Shown one piece after another: positions 48,143 through 58,686 of a DNA stretch of 64,000 bases; positions within the stretch are counted from its first letter, which is position 1; every line of letters begins with the position of its first letter. Below the pieces are notes generated by a model. It was not told where the DNA came from and did not search any database. It saw nothing but the letters and a program-made list of their open reading frames with translations. Made by a program: the position numbers and the translations under genes. This DNA comes from Thermomonas brevis (lineage in GTDB: Bacteria > Pseudomonadota > Gammaproteobacteria > Xanthomonadales > Xanthomonadaceae), in NCBI RefSeq assembly GCF_014395425.1, contig NZ_CP060711.1, positions 868,001-932,000 on the forward strand, in the 5' to 3' direction.

Positions 48143-49497
48143 GCGTCGGATTCTACCGGGAAGCGATCTTCGTGAATCTCCGGCGCCTCGGCCGGCAGCA
48201 GCGCGCGCAGCGGCGCGCCGTCGGGCTGCGCTGCCAGCCGCGCGGCGTCGGCCAGCGACAGGTCGATGTCGAGGCGCCAACCGTCGGCCTCGTGGCGCTC
48301 GTCGCGCACCGCGCCCAAGGCGTGCAGGCGCGCGCGCAGGCGGCCGGCGTCGGTGGGCAGGTCGATGCCGCCGGCGATGCGGCGCAGGCCCAGGCGGTCG
48401 CGCAGCGCCTCGCGCAGCAGGTCCAAGCCCAGTCCGTCGCGCGCCGACAGCCAGACCGCGCTGCGCTGTTCCTCGTCGCCGTCGATGCGCGGCGTCGCGC
48501 CGTCGATGCGGTCGATCTTGTTGAACACCCGCAGCTGCGGGAGGTCGCCGGCGCCGATCTCGTGCAGCACGGCGTCCACCTGCGCCATGCGCTCGTCGCG
48601 CAGCGGGTCGTCGGCGTCGATGACGTGCAGCAGCAGGTCGGCCTCGCGCGCTTCGCTCAACGTCGAGCGGAACGCGGCAACCAGTTCGTGCGGCAGGTCG
48701 CGGACGAAGCCGACGGTATCGGCCAGCACCACGTCGCCCTTCGAGCGTTCGTTGCCGCTCAGGGCGATCCGGCGCACGGTCGGGTCGAGGGTGGCGAACA
48801 GCTGGTCGGCGGCGTAGGCGTCGGCGCCGGTCAGCGCGTTGAACAGGGTGGATTTGCCGGCGTTGGTGTAGCCGACCAGCGCGACCCGCGGCAGCTCGCT
48901 GCGCACCCGCGCGCGGCGCATCTGGGTGTGCTGCACCTCGACCTTCTCCAACCGCTTCTGCAGCATTTCCATGCGCTTCTGCAGCAGGCGGCGGTCGGTT
49001 TCCAGCTGGGTTTCGCCGGGGCCGCGCAGGCCGATGGAGCCGCCGCGCTGGCGCTCCAGGTGGGTCCAGCCGCGCACCAGCCGCGTCGCCATGTGCTTGA
49101 GCTGGGCCAGCTCAACCTGCAGCTTGCCCTCGGAGCTGCGCGCGCGCTGGGAGAAGATGTCGAGGATCAGGCCGGTGCGATCCACCACCCGGCGCTCCAG
49201 CGCGCGCTCCAGGTTGCGTTCCTGCACCGGCGACAGCGCGTGGTTGACCAGCACCAGGTCGGCGCCGGTCGCCTCGCAGGCGGCCTTCACTTCCTCCAGC
49301 TTGCCGCTGCCGATCAGGGTGGACGGGTTCGGCTTGTCGATCTTCGCGGTCAGCACGGCGGCCACGGTGGCGCCGGCGGAACGGGCGAGTTCGCCGAATT
49401 CCTCCAGCACGCCCTCGGCCGGCGGGCCGCCGGCGTGGGGCTGGATCAGCAGGGCGTTTTCGCCGCCGCGCGAGCGTTCGAACAATTGGCTTGGCAT
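48139..49497 (-). CDS. hflX: GTPase HflX, ribosome-splitting factor
   Basis: This 452-residue GTPase has the N-terminal HflX domain (NALLIQPHAGG; DLVLVNHALSPVQERNLERA), a coiled helix with GPGETQLETDRRLLQKRMEM and the G domain (VALVGYTNAGKSTLFNALTG, DTVGFVRDLPHELVAAFRST, NKIDRID). It splits stalled 70S ribosomes, for example after heat stress. It lies between hfq and hflK in the standard order. The start at ATG 49497 follows hfq by 54 bp. Confidence 0.95.
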   Translation of the reverse strand: MPSQLFERSRGGENALLIQPHAGGPPAEGVLEEFGELARSAGATVAAVLTAKIDKPNPSTLIGSGKLEEVKAACEATGADLVLVNHALSPVQERNLERALERRVVDRTGLILDIFSQRARSSEGKLQVELAQLKHMATRLVRGWTHLERQRGGSIGLRGPGETQLETDRRLLQKRMEMLQKRLEKVEVQHTQMRRARVRSELPRVALVGYTNAGKSTLFNALTGADAYAADQLFATLDPTVRRIALSGNERSKGDVVLADTVGFVRDLPHELVAAFRSTLSEAREADLLLHVIDADDPLRDERMAQVDAVLHEIGAGDLPQLRVFNKIDRIDGATPRIDGDEEQRSAVWLSARDGLGLDLLREALRDRLGLRRIAGGIDLPTDAGRLRARLHALGAVRDERHEADGWRLDIDLSLADAARLAAQPDGAPLRALLPAEAPEIHEDRFPVESDA

Positions 49498-49551
49498 CGG
49501 ACTCCAGATGCGGGCGCCGGCCCGCGATTGCAAGCCCGCGGCCCGGCCGTG

Positions 49552-49821
49552 TCAGTCGGCCTCGGCCGCCGCCGGTTCGCCAGCCTCGGCGCCGTCCTGC
49601 GCCGCGCCGCCCAGGCGCACGTTGCGCGCCGGCACCACGGTGGAGATCGCGTGCTTGTAGACCATCTGGCTGACGGTATTGCGCAGCAGGATCACGAACT
49701 GGTCGAAGGATTCGACGGTGCCCTGCAGCTTGATGCCGTTGACCAGGTAGATGGAGACCGGCACGCGCTCGCGGCGCAAGGCGTTCAGGAATGGGTCCTG
49801 CAAGGACTGCGACTTCGTCAT
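49552..49821 (-). CDS. hfq: RNA chaperone Hfq
   Basis: This 89-residue Sm-like protein pairs small RNAs with mRNAs. Sm1 is [20 protein letters not shown] with [17 protein letters not shown]; Sm2 is [14 protein letters not shown]. It has the Gln/Lys proximal-face residues (QDPF, YKH). The C-terminal tail is short and acidic ([12 protein letters not shown]), unlike E. coli. Located between miaA and hflX as usual. ATG 49821 is the conserved start. Confidence 0.96.
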   Translation of the reverse strand: MTKSQSLQDPFLNALRRERVPVSIYLVNGIKLQGTVESFDQFVILLRNTVSQMVYKHAISTVVPARNVRLGGAAQDGAEAGEPAAAEAD

Positions 49822-49963
49822 GGATTCCCCGTGCTGTCGTGCGTTGTTGTTTGTATTCGTGGGCCGTCCGCCGTGGCGTTCCCCGGCCCCGCGCCCGTCC
49901 ATCGCGGAGGGCGCCGCCCGATGTTAACGCAGGAGCGGCGGCAGCGGGGCATGCCGCCGCCGG

Positions 49964-51034
49964 TCACGCGCCGAGGAAGCCCGCCACCGCCGCGTCCAGC
50001 GCGCCGCGCTGCGACAGCGGATCGAACCAGCGCGCGTCCAGCTCGCCGCGCAGCCAGGTGTACTGGCGCTTGGCGAGCTGGCGGGTGGCGGCGATGGCGC
50101 GTTCGCGGAACTGCGTTTCCTTCTCACTTTGGGAGAAGGTGGCACGCAGCGCCGGATGAGGGGTCGGAACAACTTGAGATTCATCGCCCGCCCGTACCCT
50201 CACTTCAACCCCTCTTCCGGCGGGAGAGGGGCTTTCGGTCGCATCCAGATACTCCCATGCCTGCCGGTAACCCACCGCGCGCAGCGCCGGCAGGTCGAGC
50301 GGACGCGGATGCGAGGCCAGTTCGGGCAGCGCGCGCAGGGCGCGCACTTCGTCGAGGAAGCCGGCCTCGAGCATCGCGTCGAAGCGGCGTTCGATGCGCT
50401 GGTGCAAGGTCGCCCGCTGCGGCGGCGCCAACGCCAGCTTCAATACCTTCAGCGGCAGGCGCCGGCCGCGCGCGCCGCGCTGCCAGTCGCTGATCGGCCG
50501 GCCGCTCAGCCGGAACACTTCCAGCGCGCGCTGGATGCGCTGCGCGTCGGTGGCGTGGATGCGCGCCGCCGCGTCGGGATCGATCTGCGCCAGCTCCGCG
50601 TGCAGCGCCGCCCAGCCGCGCTCCTGCGCTTCCGAGGCGATCGCGGCGCGCATCGTCTCGTCGGCCTCAGGCATGTCGGACAGGCCCTCGAGCAGCGCGC
50701 GGAAATACAGGCCGGTGCCGCCGGCCAGGATCGGCAGCCGGCCGCGCGCGACGATGCCGTCGATGGCGCGCTGCGCGTCCGCCGCGAAGTCCGCCGCCGA
50801 ATACGGCTGCCACGGCGCGCGCAGGTCGATCAGGTGGTGCGGCGCCTGCGCCTGTTCCTCACGCGTCGGCTTGGCCGCACCGATGTCCAGGCCGCGATAC
50901 ACCAGCGCCGAATCGACGCTGACGATCTCGCCGCCGTAGCGCCGCGCCAGTTCGATGGCATACGCGCTCTTGCCCGAGGCGGTCGGGCCCATCAACGCGA
51001 TCGCGCATGGGCGCGGGTCGGCGCTCCTCGTCAT
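49964..51034 (-). CDS. miaA: tRNA dimethylallyltransferase MiaA carrying an in-frame repeat insertion
   Basis: MiaA adds the isopentenyl group to A37 of tRNAs reading U-starting codons. The P-loop [36 protein letters not shown] and the late YRQAWEYL and [15 protein letters not shown] are all present. Between these last two blocks (about residues 268-306) there are about 40 extra residues ([17 protein letters not shown] ... ATFSQSEKE). They are encoded by a 113-bp palindromic repeat (50119-50231) found elsewhere in the window. The total of 356 residues compares with about 316 in E. coli. The frame is open throughout, so the protein is probably made with an insertion loop near the C-terminus. 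Confidence 0.92.
   Translation of the reverse strand: MTRSADPRPCAIALMGPTASGKSAYAIELARRYGGEIVSVDSALVYRGLDIGAAKPTREEQAQAPHHLIDLRAPWQPYSAADFAADAQRAIDGIVARGRLPILAGGTGLYFRALLEGLSDMPEADETMRAAIASEAQERGWAALHAELAQIDPDAAARIHATDAQRIQRALEVFRLSGRPISDWQRGARGRRLPLKVLKLALAPPQRATLHQRIERRFDAMLEAGFLDEVRALRALPELASHPRPLDLPALRAVGYRQAWEYLDATESPSPAGRGVEVRVRAGDESQVVPTPHPALRATFSQSEKETQFRERAIAATRQLAKRQYTWLRGELDARWFDPLSQRGALDAAVAGFLGA
50119..50231 (-). repeat. 113-bp double-hairpin repeat inserted inside miaA
   Basis: On the minus strand it opens with hairpin CCCCTCTCCC/GAAGAGGGG (50231-50209), then TTGAAGTGAGGGT. It closes with CCTCATCCGG and hairpin CCTTCTCCC/GTGAGAAGG (50139-50119). Length, end hairpins and internal blocks match the intergenic copy at 61658-61770. 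It is entirely within the miaA frame. Confidence 0.85.
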
Positions 51035-51045
51035 GGCGCCCGCGC

Positions 51046-52482
51046 TCAGGCGTCGCGCCCCTTTGCCAGCAGGCTATTGCGGCGCGCATAGACCACGTAG
51101 ACCAGCAGGCCGAACGCGTTCCACAGCAGGCACCACAGCTGGGTGCGGGCCGGCAGGCTCCAGAACAGGTAGGCGCAGCCGAGGATCGCCAGCGGCCCCA
51201 CCAGCCAGGCCATCGGCGTGCGGAACACGCGCGGCCGGTCCGGGTCGCGCTTGCGCAGCACCAGCAGGCACGCGGCCACCGCGACGAAGGCGATCAGGGT
51301 GCCGGCGTTCGCCAGCGCGGCGATCTCGTCGAGGCGGGCGACGCCGGCCAGCGAGGCGGTGACCAGCGCGGTGAACACGGTGATCGCCACCGGCGTGCCG
51401 CGCTTGCCCACCTTCGACAGGTTGCGCGGCAGCAGGCCGTCGCGCGACATCACGAAGAAGATGCGGCTCTGGCCGTAGAAGAACGCCAGCAGCACAGTCG
51501 GCAGCGCGATGATCGCGACCACGCCGATGGCCAATGCCGCAGTGCCGTGGCCAAGCTCGCGCATGATCAGCGCCAGCGGCTCGGCGCTCTTGCCGAACAC
51601 GCTGAAGCTCATCGCCCCGACCGCCGCCAGCGCGACCACCAGGTAGATCAGCGTGCAGCCGACCATCGAACCGACGATGCCGATCGACAGGTCGCGGCCC
51701 GGATTCTTGGTTTCCTCGGCCGCGGTGGAAATGGCATCGAAGCCGTAGAAGGCGAAGAAGATGATCGCCGCCGCCGCCATCACTCCGCGCTCCACGCCGT
51801 CCGGGCCCAGCGTCTTGGAGAAGCCGTAGGGCATGAACGGCTGCAGGTTGTTCGCATCGAACGCAGGCAGCGCCACCGCCACGAACACCGCCAGCGCGAT
51901 CAGCTTGAACACCACCAGCACCGCGTTGACGGTGGCGCTCTCGCGGGTGCCGACGATCAACGCGCCGGCGACGAGGAAGGTGATGCCGATCGCCGGCAGG
52001 TTGAGGATTCCGCCCGCATGCGGCCCGGCGGCGAGCGCGGCGGGCAGGGTCACCTGCCAGCCGGTCTGCTGCTGCAGCCATTGCAGGAAGCCGGTGAAGT
52101 AGCCGGACCAGCCAACCGCCACCGTGCTGACCACCAGCGTGTATTCCAGGATCAGGCTCCAGCCGACGATCCACGCCAGCGTCTCGCCCAGCACCGCGTA
52201 GCTGTAGGTGTAGGCGCTGCCGGCGGCCGGCATCATCGTGGACAGCTCGGCATAGGCCAGCGCCGCGCAGGCGCAGACCAGCCCGGCGATCACGAACGAG
52301 AGCAGCACCGCCGGCCCTGCCTTGTCCGCACCGACGCCGATCAGGGTGTAGATGCCGGTGCCGACGATGGCGCCGATCCCCAGCGCGATCAGGTGCGGCC
52401 AGCCCAGCGTGGGCACCAGCCGCCGGCCCTCCTCGTGGACGGTGACCTGGTCGATGTCCTTGCGCCGCAGCCATGCCTGCAT
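51046..52482 (-). CDS. APC-superfamily (cationic-type) amino acid permease
   Basis: This 478-residue protein has about 12 to 13 membrane segments. CAT/YfnA-like features are visible: [60 protein letters not shown] and the ending LVVYARRN-type basic tail. It imports amino acids by proton symport or exchange; the substrate is unknown. ATG 52482 has GGGGAT just upstream. An open extension reaching 52803 runs through a repeat-rich gap into folP and is not used. It ends 11 bp before miaA on the same strand. Confidence 0.88.
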   Translation of the reverse strand: MQAWLRRKDIDQVTVHEEGRRLVPTLGWPHLIALGIGAIVGTGIYTLIGVGADKAGPAVLLSFVIAGLVCACAALAYAELSTMMPAAGSAYTYSYAVLGETLAWIVGWSLILEYTLVVSTVAVGWSGYFTGFLQWLQQQTGWQVTLPAALAAGPHAGGILNLPAIGITFLVAGALIVGTRESATVNAVLVVFKLIALAVFVAVALPAFDANNLQPFMPYGFSKTLGPDGVERGVMAAAAIIFFAFYGFDAISTAAEETKNPGRDLSIGIVGSMVGCTLIYLVVALAAVGAMSFSVFGKSAEPLALIMRELGHGTAALAIGVVAIIALPTVLLAFFYGQSRIFFVMSRDGLLPRNLSKVGKRGTPVAITVFTALVTASLAGVARLDEIAALANAGTLIAFVAVAACLLVLRKRDPDRPRVFRTPMAWLVGPLAILGCAYLFWSLPARTQLWCLLWNAFGLLVYVVYARRNSLLAKGRDA

Positions 52483-52566
52483 GGGGATCCCCGCATCGGT
52501 GAGTTGGAAGGGAACAGTGTAGCCATCGGATGGAAGGGTGGTTCCTTTTCCATCGCCGGCGGGCCA

Positions 52567-52712
52567 CCGCTTTTGGCTCCTTCCCTTTACGCGCAGCGCA
52601 AGGGGGAGGTCGGGAGGGGGTAGCTCTTTGAAGCCGTGATCCGATAGCGCTGAAAAGCACCCCGCCCCAACCCTCCCCTTCGCCACGCGAAAGGGAGGGG
52701 GCAGAGTGTCGT
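52567..52712. repeat. Degenerate hairpin repeats in the permease-folP gap
   Basis: Two GC hairpins, CTTCCCTT...AAGGGGGAG (52580-52607) and CCCTCCCCTT...AAAGGGAGGGGG (52673-52701), are linked by GGTCGGGAGGGGGTAG and CACCCCGCCCCAACC. The layout recalls the 113-bp element but is longer and diverged. It fills most of this 245-bp gap; no gene is seen in it. Confidence 0.45.
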
Positions 52713-52727
52713 CAAGGACGACATGCC

Positions 52728-53624
52728 CTAGTCGTCGGGCCAGACGATGGTGGGCTTGCCCGCGTCCTTGCGCGGCGCCGGCACCGCCGCCACGGCGTTC
52801 CACACCTTCAGCGCATCCACCGTCGCCGCCACGTCGTGCACGCGCAGCAGCATCGCGCCGTTCTGCGCGGCGATGAGATGCGCGGCCACCGAGCCCGCCG
52901 CGCGTTCGCGCGGGTCGCTGCGGCCGGTCAGCTCGCCGATGCTGCGCTTGCGCGACAGCCCCGCCAGCACCGGCACGCCGAGCTCGGTGAAGCGCCGCAG
53001 CTGCGCCAGCAGTTGCAGGTTGTGCGCGGTGGTCTTGCCGAAGCCGAAGCCGGGATCGATCAGGATGTTTTTCTTCGCGATGCCGGCCATCTCGGCGGCG
53101 AAGATGCGCTCGGCGAGGAAGCGGTGCACCTCGCCGACCACGTCGTCGTACTCCGGCGCGTCCTGCATCGAGCGCGGTTCACCCAGCATGTGCATCAGCA
53201 CCACCGGCACGCCCAGCGCCGCCGCCGCGTCCAGAGCGCCTTCGCGGCGCAGGCCGTACACGTCGTTGACCATGCCGGCGCCGGCTTCGATCGCCGCGCG
53301 CATGACCTCGGGCTTGCTGGTGTCGATGCTGATCGGCAGCGCGGCGTCCTTTGCCAACCGTTCGATGACGGGGATCACCCGGCGCAGTTCCTCCTCGGCG
53401 GAAACCGCCTGCGCGCCGGGCCGCGTGGATTCGCCGCCGACGTCGAGGATGTCCGCGCCCTCCTCCGCCAGCTTCAAGCCGTGCGCGATGGCCGCTTCGG
53501 CGTCGAAATGCGCGCCACCGTCGGAGAACGAATCCGGGGTGACGTTGACGATGCCCATCACCCGCGGGCGGTCGAGCCGGAGGATGCGGCCGTTGCAGTC
53601 GAGCTGCGGGGAGGTGTCGAACAT
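52728..53624 (-). CDS. folP: Dihydropteroate synthase
   Basis: This 298-residue TIM-barrel enzyme condenses para-aminobenzoate with the pterin pyrophosphate in folate synthesis and is the sulfonamide target. Signatures are MGIVNVTPDSFSDGGAHFD, DILDVGGESTRPGA, SIDTSKPEVMRAA, ILIDPGFGFGKT and the C-terminal LAGLSRKRSIGEL ... LLRVHDVAATVDALKV. Start ATG 53624; the longer open frame runs back through the terminator into ftsH. It lies downstream of ftsH, as in E. coli. Confidence 0.96.
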   Translation of the reverse strand: MFDTSPQLDCNGRILRLDRPRVMGIVNVTPDSFSDGGAHFDAEAAIAHGLKLAEEGADILDVGGESTRPGAQAVSAEEELRRVIPVIERLAKDAALPISIDTSKPEVMRAAIEAGAGMVNDVYGLRREGALDAAAALGVPVVLMHMLGEPRSMQDAPEYDDVVGEVHRFLAERIFAAEMAGIAKKNILIDPGFGFGKTTAHNLQLLAQLRRFTELGVPVLAGLSRKRSIGELTGRSDPRERAAGSVAAHLIAAQNGAMLLRVHDVAATVDALKVWNAVAAVPAPRKDAGKPTIVWPDD

Positions 53625-53640
53625 CGGGAGAGCGCCAACG

Positions 53641-53669
53641 AAAAAGGCCAGAGCGGACTCTGGCCTTTT
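53641..53669 (-). terminator. Terminator after ftsH
   Basis: AAAAAGGCCAGAG / CTCTGGCCTTTT, 8-bp core stem with a CGGA loop and A/T runs. It lies in the 67-bp gap between the ftsH stop and the folP start. Confidence 0.8.
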
Positions 53670-53691
53670 CGTGGTTTCGCGGCAAGCGCGG

Positions 53692-55593
<1,902 letters not shown>

Positions 55594-55612
55594 GTCGTTC
55601 TCTGAGGGTTCC

Positions 55613-56266
55613 TTACGCTTGCTTCATCTGCGCCAGTTTGCCGGTCGCCAGCGCGTACACTTCCGGCGACCGCTGGCGGGAGGCCGCCGGCTTGCGGATC
55701 ACCACCTTGGCATAGCGCCGCCGCAGTTCCCGCACGTAGGCGTCGAATCCCGTTCCCTGGAACAGCTTGATCAGGAACGTGCCGCCGGTCCGCAGCTGGC
55801 CGTCGGCGAAATCCATCGCCAGTTCGGACAGGTGCATCGCGCGCGGCTGGTCCACCGCATCCACACCGCTCTTATTGGGGGCCATGTCGGACAAGACAAG
55901 GTCGACCTGTTCCCCGTTCAGCAGCTCCAGCAGCCTCGATAGGACGGCATCGTCCCTGAAGTCGCCATGAAGGAACTCGACGCCGGCCAGCGAGGGCATC
56001 TCCAGGATGTCGCTGGCGATGACCCGGCCGGGCCTGTTCGGCGACAGCCGGTCCAGCTCCTGGCGGATCCATTGCGACCAGCCGCCCGGCGCCGCGCCGA
56101 GGTCCACCACCACCATGCCCGGCTTGAGCAGGCGGTCGCGCTCGACCAGTTCCTCCAGCTTGTAGGCGGCGCGCGAACGCATCCCTTCCGCCTGCGCCTT
56201 CTTCACGTAGGGGTCGGAAAAGTGTTCCTTGAGCCAGCGCTGGCTGGATTTGCTGCGGGTCGCCAT
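55613..56266 (-). CDS. rlmE: 23S rRNA 2'-O-methyltransferase RlmE (FtsJ/RrmJ)
   Basis: This 217-residue SAM enzyme methylates U2552 of 23S rRNA in the large subunit. The K-D-K-E tetrad is visible: Lys in [10 protein letters not shown], Asp in VLSDMAPN, Lys in FLIKLFQG, and a C-terminal Glu in SPEVYAL. The SAM loop is [17 protein letters not shown] 56266 is chosen; the upstream extension is repeat-derived. It is followed by ftsH in the usual order. Confidence 0.96.
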   Translation of the reverse strand: MATRSKSSQRWLKEHFSDPYVKKAQAEGMRSRAAYKLEELVERDRLLKPGMVVVDLGAAPGGWSQWIRQELDRLSPNRPGRVIASDILEMPSLAGVEFLHGDFRDDAVLSRLLELLNGEQVDLVLSDMAPNKSGVDAVDQPRAMHLSELAMDFADGQLRTGGTFLIKLFQGTGFDAYVRELRRRYAKVVIRKPAASRQRSPEVYALATGKLAQMKQA

Positions 56267-56278
56267 GCGTCTCGTCTC

Positions 56279-56334
56279 CCTCCCGGCGCGGGAGGGTTGC
56301 GGTGGGGGCCGGAGGCCGCCCGCGGGCGGCCTCC
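56279..56334. repeat. Palindromes in the rlmE-yhbY divergent gap
   Basis: First CCTCCC-GGCGC-GGGAGG (56279-56295), followed by GTTGCGGTGGGGG, which resembles the left end of the 113-bp element. Then a perfect 24-bp palindrome with half GGAGGCCGCCCG (56311-56334). Confidence 0.55.
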
Positions 56335-56384
56335 ATCGCCCGCATGATACCCTGCGCACCCCTGATTATTCCGCCGCGTGCCGC

Positions 56385-56690
56385 ATGCCCATCGCCCTGA
56401 CCAACGCCCAGATCCGCTTCCTGCGCGGGCAGGCGCACGACCTCAAGGCGATGCTGCAGGTCGGTGGCAAGGGCATCACCGACGCGCTGGTGGCCGAGGT
56501 GGATCTGGCGCTGGAGCACCACGAGCTGATCAAGGTGAAGGTGGCGGCCGAGGACCGGGAGCTGCGCGACGCCATGATCGTCGACCTCGCCGAGCGCACC
56601 GACGCCGTGCTTGTGCAGCGCATCGGCCATACCGCCGTGCTCTACCGGCCGGCGAAGGAGAAACGGCAGATCGTGCTGCCGCGCTCCTGA
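56385..56690 (+). CDS. yhbY: YhbY-family RNA-binding protein (CRM domain)
   Basis: This 101-residue CRM-domain protein shows LTNAQIRFLRGQAHDLKAML, the conserved QVGGKGITDALVAEVDLALE and ELIKVKVAAEDRE, with the GKGG-like loop. YhbY binds pre-50S ribosomal particles and aids assembly. It is divergent from rlmE, as in many proteobacteria. ATG 56385. The Mth938-like gene starts 6 nt after its stop. Confidence 0.93.
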   Translation: MPIALTNAQIRFLRGQAHDLKAMLQVGGKGITDALVAEVDLALEHHELIKVKVAAEDRELRDAMIVDLAERTDAVLVQRIGHTAVLYRPAKEKRQIVLPRS

Positions 56691-56696
56691 CCGCCC

Positions 56697-57068
56697 ATGC
56701 AGCTGAGCCTCGAACGCCCGGACTACCGGTACTTCCTGCGCGGTGCGGACGGCGAAGGCGCGCTGGTCAACGAGCGCCGGCTGGCGTCGAGCTTCATCAT
56801 CGCCCCCGATGCGCTGGTCGAGGACTGGCCGGTGTGCGACGCCCGCGCGATGGCGGCGTCCGACCTGGACGCCCTGCTGGCGCTGGAACCGGAGCTGGTC
56901 GTGCTGGGCACCGGCGCGACGCAGGCGTTCCCGCCGGCTGCGGTCATGGCCGCCTGCCTGCGGCGCGGGATCGGCCTGGAAGCGATGACCAACGCCGCCG
57001 CCGCGCGCACCTACGCGGTGCTGGCCGGGGAAGGCCGGCGGGTGGTGGCCGGGTTCCTGTTTCCCTGA
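56697..57068 (+). CDS. Mth938-like domain protein (DUF498)
   Basis: This 123-residue protein has the fold pattern of the Mth938/NDUFAF3 group: FIIAPDALVEDWPV, LVVLGTGATQAFPP, then the helix ACLRRGIGLEAMTNAAAART and the final VVAGFLFP. The biochemical role is unknown; the eukaryotic relative NDUFAF3 helps build respiratory complex I. It follows yhbY closely and is probably co-transcribed. Confidence 0.85.
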   Translation: MQLSLERPDYRYFLRGADGEGALVNERRLASSFIIAPDALVEDWPVCDARAMAASDLDALLALEPELVVLGTGATQAFPPAAVMAACLRRGIGLEAMTNAAAARTYAVLAGEGRRVVAGFLFP

Positions 57069-57100
57069 CCGTGGCCGGCTGAACGGTCGCGCCGCTGCGG

Positions 57101-57129
57101 TTGCCGCCCCGGCGATTCGGGGCTAATGT
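57101..57129 (+). promoter_or_regulatory. Promoter of rnk
   Basis: TTGCCG (57101-57106), 17-nt spacer, TAATGT (57124-57129), about 75 nt before the rnk ATG. Confidence 0.45.
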
Positions 57130-57204
57130 TCCCCCACTTCCAGAACACCCGCGGGCGACGCGCCAGCCGCGCCGCCCGCATTGCTTTGCAGGAGCCTTGC
57201 CGAA

Positions 57205-57633
57205 ATGAACACCGCCAGCCGTGAACGTCCCGCCCTGCTGCTGTCCCGCGTGGACGTGGAGCGGATCGAGGACCTGCTGGAGCGTCCGCAGTACCGCGGC
57301 CTGAACACCGAGGCCCTGCGCGAGGAGCTGGAGCGCGCCGAGCTGGTCGAACCCGGCGACGTGCCGGACGACGTCATCACCATGAACTCCACCGCGCTGG
57401 TGAAGGTGGTCGACGGCCAGAGCGAACACGAGCACGAGCTGACCTTGGTGTATCCGCGCGACGCCGATGGCGGCAGCGACAAGGTGTCGATCCTGGCCCC
57501 GGTCGGCAGCGCCCTGCTCGGCCTGCGCGCGGGCAGCAGCATCGACTGGCCGATGCCGGGCGGGCGCAGCGCGCGCCTGCACGTGCTGTCGATCCGCTAC
57601 CAGCCGGAAGCGGCGGGCGAGTTGCACCGCTGA
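57205..57633 (+). CDS. rnk: Nucleoside diphosphate kinase regulator (Rnk)
   Basis: This 142-residue protein has an N-terminal coiled-coil/helix ([18 protein letters not shown]) and a C-terminal GreA-like FKBP-type domain ([57 protein letters not shown]). Rnk binds RNA polymerase and antagonises Gre factors. ATG 57205 has GGAG about 10 nt upstream. Its 3' end overlaps the unusually extended recO frame by 37 bp. Confidence 0.92.
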   Translation: MNTASRERPALLLSRVDVERIEDLLERPQYRGLNTEALREELERAELVEPGDVPDDVITMNSTALVKVVDGQSEHEHELTLVYPRDADGGSDKVSILAPVGSALLGLRAGSSIDWPMPGGRSARLHVLSIRYQPEAAGELHR

Positions 57634-58562
57634 TTCGAGATGCGTGCGATCATGGCACCGCCTGCATTTCCTCGCTTCGTCGCTTTGCCGCGGGCGTGCT
57701 TTTTACTCGTCATTCCCGCGAAGGCGGGAATCCAGCTTTCGATCTCTGCACATGAATAAAGAGCTGGATTCCCGCCTTCGCGGGAATAACGGCAATCCGT
57801 GACGACGCTTCGCCCATCCACTTCGTCACCGCCCCCGTTCGGCGCGCCCAGGCGCCCAAGCTCGCCCAGCATTTCCCACGACTTCAATCCGCGCCCACCC
57901 AAGTGATGCAGCAGCACCGCGCGCAGCGGCAAGCGCAGGCTGGACAGGTCCTCGCTTTCCGGCTGCGCGTCGGCGGACAGCGCCAGCAGCGCGCGGCCGG
58001 TCGCCGCGTCGCGGCGGTCGCCGGCGCGCTCGCTGAGCAGACGGCGCGGGCCCTCTTCCGGGTCGAGCCGATAGCGCGCCGCGGGGTCGACGTCGCGTTC
58101 GCCGCCTTCGGTCGAAAAATCCAGGCCGAAGCCCAGCGCCTCCAGCAGGTCGCGCTCGAACCGGCGCAGCGTCCACGCCAGCGTCCCGCCCGCGCGCAGG
58201 CGTTCGCGCACCTGCGCGTAGGCGGCGTGCAGCTCGGGCTGCGGGGCCAGCCGCGGGGCCAGCCGCAGGCACAGTTCGTTGATGTAGAACACAGCCAGCG
58301 CGGCGTCGCCGTGCAGCAGCGGCGCGGCGTCCGCAGCCTCGGCGGCGGCGAGCTGGGCCAGTTCGCCCTTCTGCACGGCGTCGAAGCGGATCGACTGCAA
58401 CGGTTGCAGCGCGGCGCGCAGCAGATGCCGCTTCGGGCCCTGCACGCCGCGCGCCACCAGTCCGACGCGGCCGTATTCGGCGCTCAGCACTTCCACCAGC
58501 AGGCTGGTTTCCCGCCAGGGACGCGCGTGCAGGACGAAGGCGGGTTCGGCGACGAAGCGCAC
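57597..58562 (-). CDS. recO: DNA repair protein RecO with repeat-encoded C-terminal extension
   Basis: RecO helps RecR load RecA at gaps. The OB-fold N-terminus ([36 protein letters not shown]) and helical middle ([14 protein letters not shown]) are normal. The usual C-terminal block, [16 protein letters not shown], ends near residue 239. The frame then stays open for 82 more residues, of which about 257-285 ([12 protein letters not shown] ... [12 protein letters not shown]) are encoded by the REP pair at 57709-57791. The usual length is near 240, so the tail is likely a by-product of repeat insertion or a real extension. The extension overlaps rnk. Confidence 0.9.
   Translation of the reverse strand: MRFVAEPAFVLHARPWRETSLLVEVLSAEYGRVGLVARGVQGPKRHLLRAALQPLQSIRFDAVQKGELAQLAAAEAADAAPLLHGDAALAVFYINELCLRLAPRLAPQPELHAAYAQVRERLRAGGTLAWTLRRFERDLLEALGFGLDFSTEGGERDVDPAARYRLDPEEGPRRLLSERAGDRRDAATGRALLALSADAQPESEDLSSLRLPLRAVLLHHLGGRGLKSWEMLGELGRLGAPNGGGDEVDGRSVVTDCRYSREGGNPALYSCAEIESWIPAFAGMTSKKHARGKATKRGNAGGAMIARISNQRCNSPAASGW
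57709..57791. repeat. REPIN: inverted pair of REP repeats
   Basis: Two REP copies face each other: GTCATTCCCGCGAAGGCGGG continuing to AATCCAGCT (57709-57737), and AGCTGGATTCCCGCCTTCGC continuing to GGGAATAAC (57762-57790). They are separated by about 24 nt. Each carries its own CCCGC-CTTC-GCGGG hairpin, and the pair can fold as one long hairpin. It is the same family as 32190-32218. Confidence 0.85.
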
Positions 58563-58613
58563 GGATCAAATCCTTCCCGGGCGCGGCGCGCAGGAGAACG
58601 TCGGGAGAGGCTG

Positions 58614-58676
58614 CTTTTCCGATTCTGGCAAGAGCAAGAGCACCCCTCCCCGGACCTCCCCCGCTTCGCAAGGGAG
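58614..58676. repeat. Degenerate hairpin repeat in the recO-era gap
   Basis: CACCCCTCCCCGGACC is followed by CCTCCCCCGCTTCGCAAGGG and AGGGAG, giving one GC hairpin of the same general style as the left end of the 113-bp element. The 124-bp gap holds no gene. Confidence 0.4.
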
Positions 58677-58686
58677 GGAGAAAACC

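Noticed and set aside
57597..57633. recO-rnk overlap as a designed antisense arrangement
   Set aside because: It is more simply explained by loss of the original recO stop when the REPIN region inserted.
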